Assembly: GCF_028858725.1 (NCBI RefSeq)
Contig: NC_084760.1
Span: forward strand, 62,556,867 to 62,620,866
Reading direction: 5' to 3'
Origin: Colius striatus
Taxonomy: Eukaryota > Chordata > Aves > Coliiformes > Coliidae
Length of the DNA stretch: 64,000 nt
Part shown: positions 62,964 to 64,000 of the stretch, piece after piece
Layout of the letters: each line of letters opens with the position of its first letter
How positions within the stretch are numbered: position 1 is the first letter of the stretch
The notes under the pieces: model-generated
Told to the model about the DNA's origin: nothing
Databases searched by the model: none
The model's input: only the letters and a program-made list of their open reading frames with translations
Translations under genes and position numbers: made by a program

Positions 62964-63181
62964 GAACCACAGAATGGCAGGGGTTGGAAGGGACCTCTAG
63001 AGATCATCTAGCCTAACCCTTTGCTAAAACAGGTACCCCTAGATCAGGTCGCACAGGAACATGTCCATGTGGGTTTTGAAATCCTCCAGAGAGGGAGACT
63101 CCACTGGTAGACTACCTGGGCAGCCTGTGCCACAGCTCCCTCACAGGAAAGAAGTTTTCCCTCATGTTCAAGTGGCACCAG
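62964..63181 (-). mobile_element. CR1 LINE 3' fragment
   Basis: Minus-strand CR1 tail: 'accacagaatggcaggggtt', 'ggaagggacctctagagatc', 'gggttttgaaatcctccaga', 'cctgggcagcctgtgccaca'. The 5' end is missing on the right. Confidence 0.95.
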
Positions 63182-63439
63182 TACACCCTGGGAAAGAATG
63201 TATTTTGTAACTTTTCTGGCTACTCATCTGACTCTTCAAATTACTCTTGAAACATCTGTCTTGTTAAACAACTGGCTTAATTCGTTCCCATTTGTCACTC
63301 TTAATGTCCTTGATGTCATTATTTGGAGGAAGTGGGATTGGCTTTTCCATATTTACCACTTCATGGTTTGGAGCCGGGATTGGGGATGCGACGCTTTCCT
63401 CTGTAGAAAACAGAGTCCAGATTCATCAGAGACCCTGAA

Positions 63440-63850
63440 ATTTCGCGAGGGCTCAGCATCTTCGCAGACACTGAGCCGGCCAACCTCCCAAAACCAACAC
63501 GAGTTTGCCGGAGAGAAGGCGAGCACCACCGTTTAAGGACACGTTGAAGAGCAGACAGTCCGGCACGGTGAGAAAACGGCAGGTCGGGTGTCGGCACGCC
63601 CTACACTGCACATATATTCTCCCCGAAACCCCGTGTCCCTCACCCCCATCTCCCTCCCTCTCCCCCCAACACCCCCCAGCGCCCTGCGGATGCCGCCCGG
63701 CTCGGCGCTCCTGCAGCGCCCCCTGGCGGCCGCATCCGTGCGGCTCCCCTTCAGTTTCGGGTCGCCCGTGGCGATCGCGGCGCGATCCCAGCCGTTCCTG
63801 CCCGGCCGGTGCTAAACCCTGCACCACAGGAGCCCGAGGAGGGTGTGCAC
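63440..63850. promoter_or_regulatory. CpG-rich block, possible promoter or small CpG island
   Basis: After more than 50 kb of AT-rich sequence, about 400 bases are GC-rich with many CpGs. The sequence CGGCACGGTGAG near 63560-63571 could serve as a plus-strand splice donor. The open frames on both strands match nothing I know, and the TNFAIP3 N-terminus is not present. It may be the start of a non-coding RNA or an alternative upstream exon of a gene to the right. Confidence 0.4.
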
Positions 63851-64000
63851 TGGTTGTAACCTCCACGTCATATTTGTAAGTAATGAGAAGCTTATGTTGA
63901 CAAAGAAAGGTCGATCTGATTCCTTTTTTTGGTTTTTTATCGAAGACGAAGGGAGTCAGACCATTACAGTGCAATAAACGTTCTCTACTAAAATGTTTCT

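Noticed and set aside
63453-63974. 173-codon minus-strand frame as a coding gene
   Set aside because: Low-complexity Gly/Arg composition in a CpG-rich block, overlapping equally long frames on the other strand, and no recognisable family.

Overview
This window looks like bird nuclear DNA. It carries at least seven recognisable copies of CR1 (the dominant avian LINE), several ending in the ATTCTATG-type 3' tail, and two solo LTRs from avian endogenous retroviruses. One LTR belongs to a common avian ERVL-like family that opens TGTCCTGGTTTTGGCTGGG. Introns, CpG-rich blocks and long AT-rich non-coding stretches fit a vertebrate chromosome. The exact species cannot be told; a non-chicken (neoavian) bird is my guess from the LTR type.

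Only one protein-coding gene can be supported: OLIG3, a single-exon basic helix-loop-helix neural transcription factor, on the minus strand at 1949-2771. Its core promoter (TATA box at 3055-3062), an ATG-free 5' UTR and a U-rich 3' UTR of about 1.2 kb with a polyadenylation signal at 734-739 can be read directly. As printed, the coding frame breaks near its end, at a nine-base G run (2022-2030). One base fewer restores the usual OLIG3 C-terminus, giving 273 residues against 272 in human (length from memory), so a homopolymer sequencing error is the likeliest cause.

Upstream of OLIG3, 3.1-6.7 kb holds promoter-like sequence, CpG-rich blocks and two long polypurine tracts. The larger is an uninterrupted pentanucleotide array: 25 AGAAG units followed by 28 AGAAA units.

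From about 6.7 kb to 63.4 kb the window is a gene desert. In mammals OLIG3 lies between IFNGR1 and TNFAIP3, in a large non-coding interval, and this layout is consistent with that, with TNFAIP3 expected to the right beyond the window. The desert contains CR1 copies, the two LTRs, microsatellites, and several AT-rich, homeodomain-motif-rich stretches that look like conserved enhancers. A short CpG-rich block at 63.44-63.85 kb may be the promoter of an unseen transcript. I found no tRNA, rRNA, CRISPR or convincing second protein gene. No new kind of biological system was recognised; the most checkable points are the OLIG3 frame break, the pentanucleotide array, the candidate enhancers and the repeat-bearing LTR.
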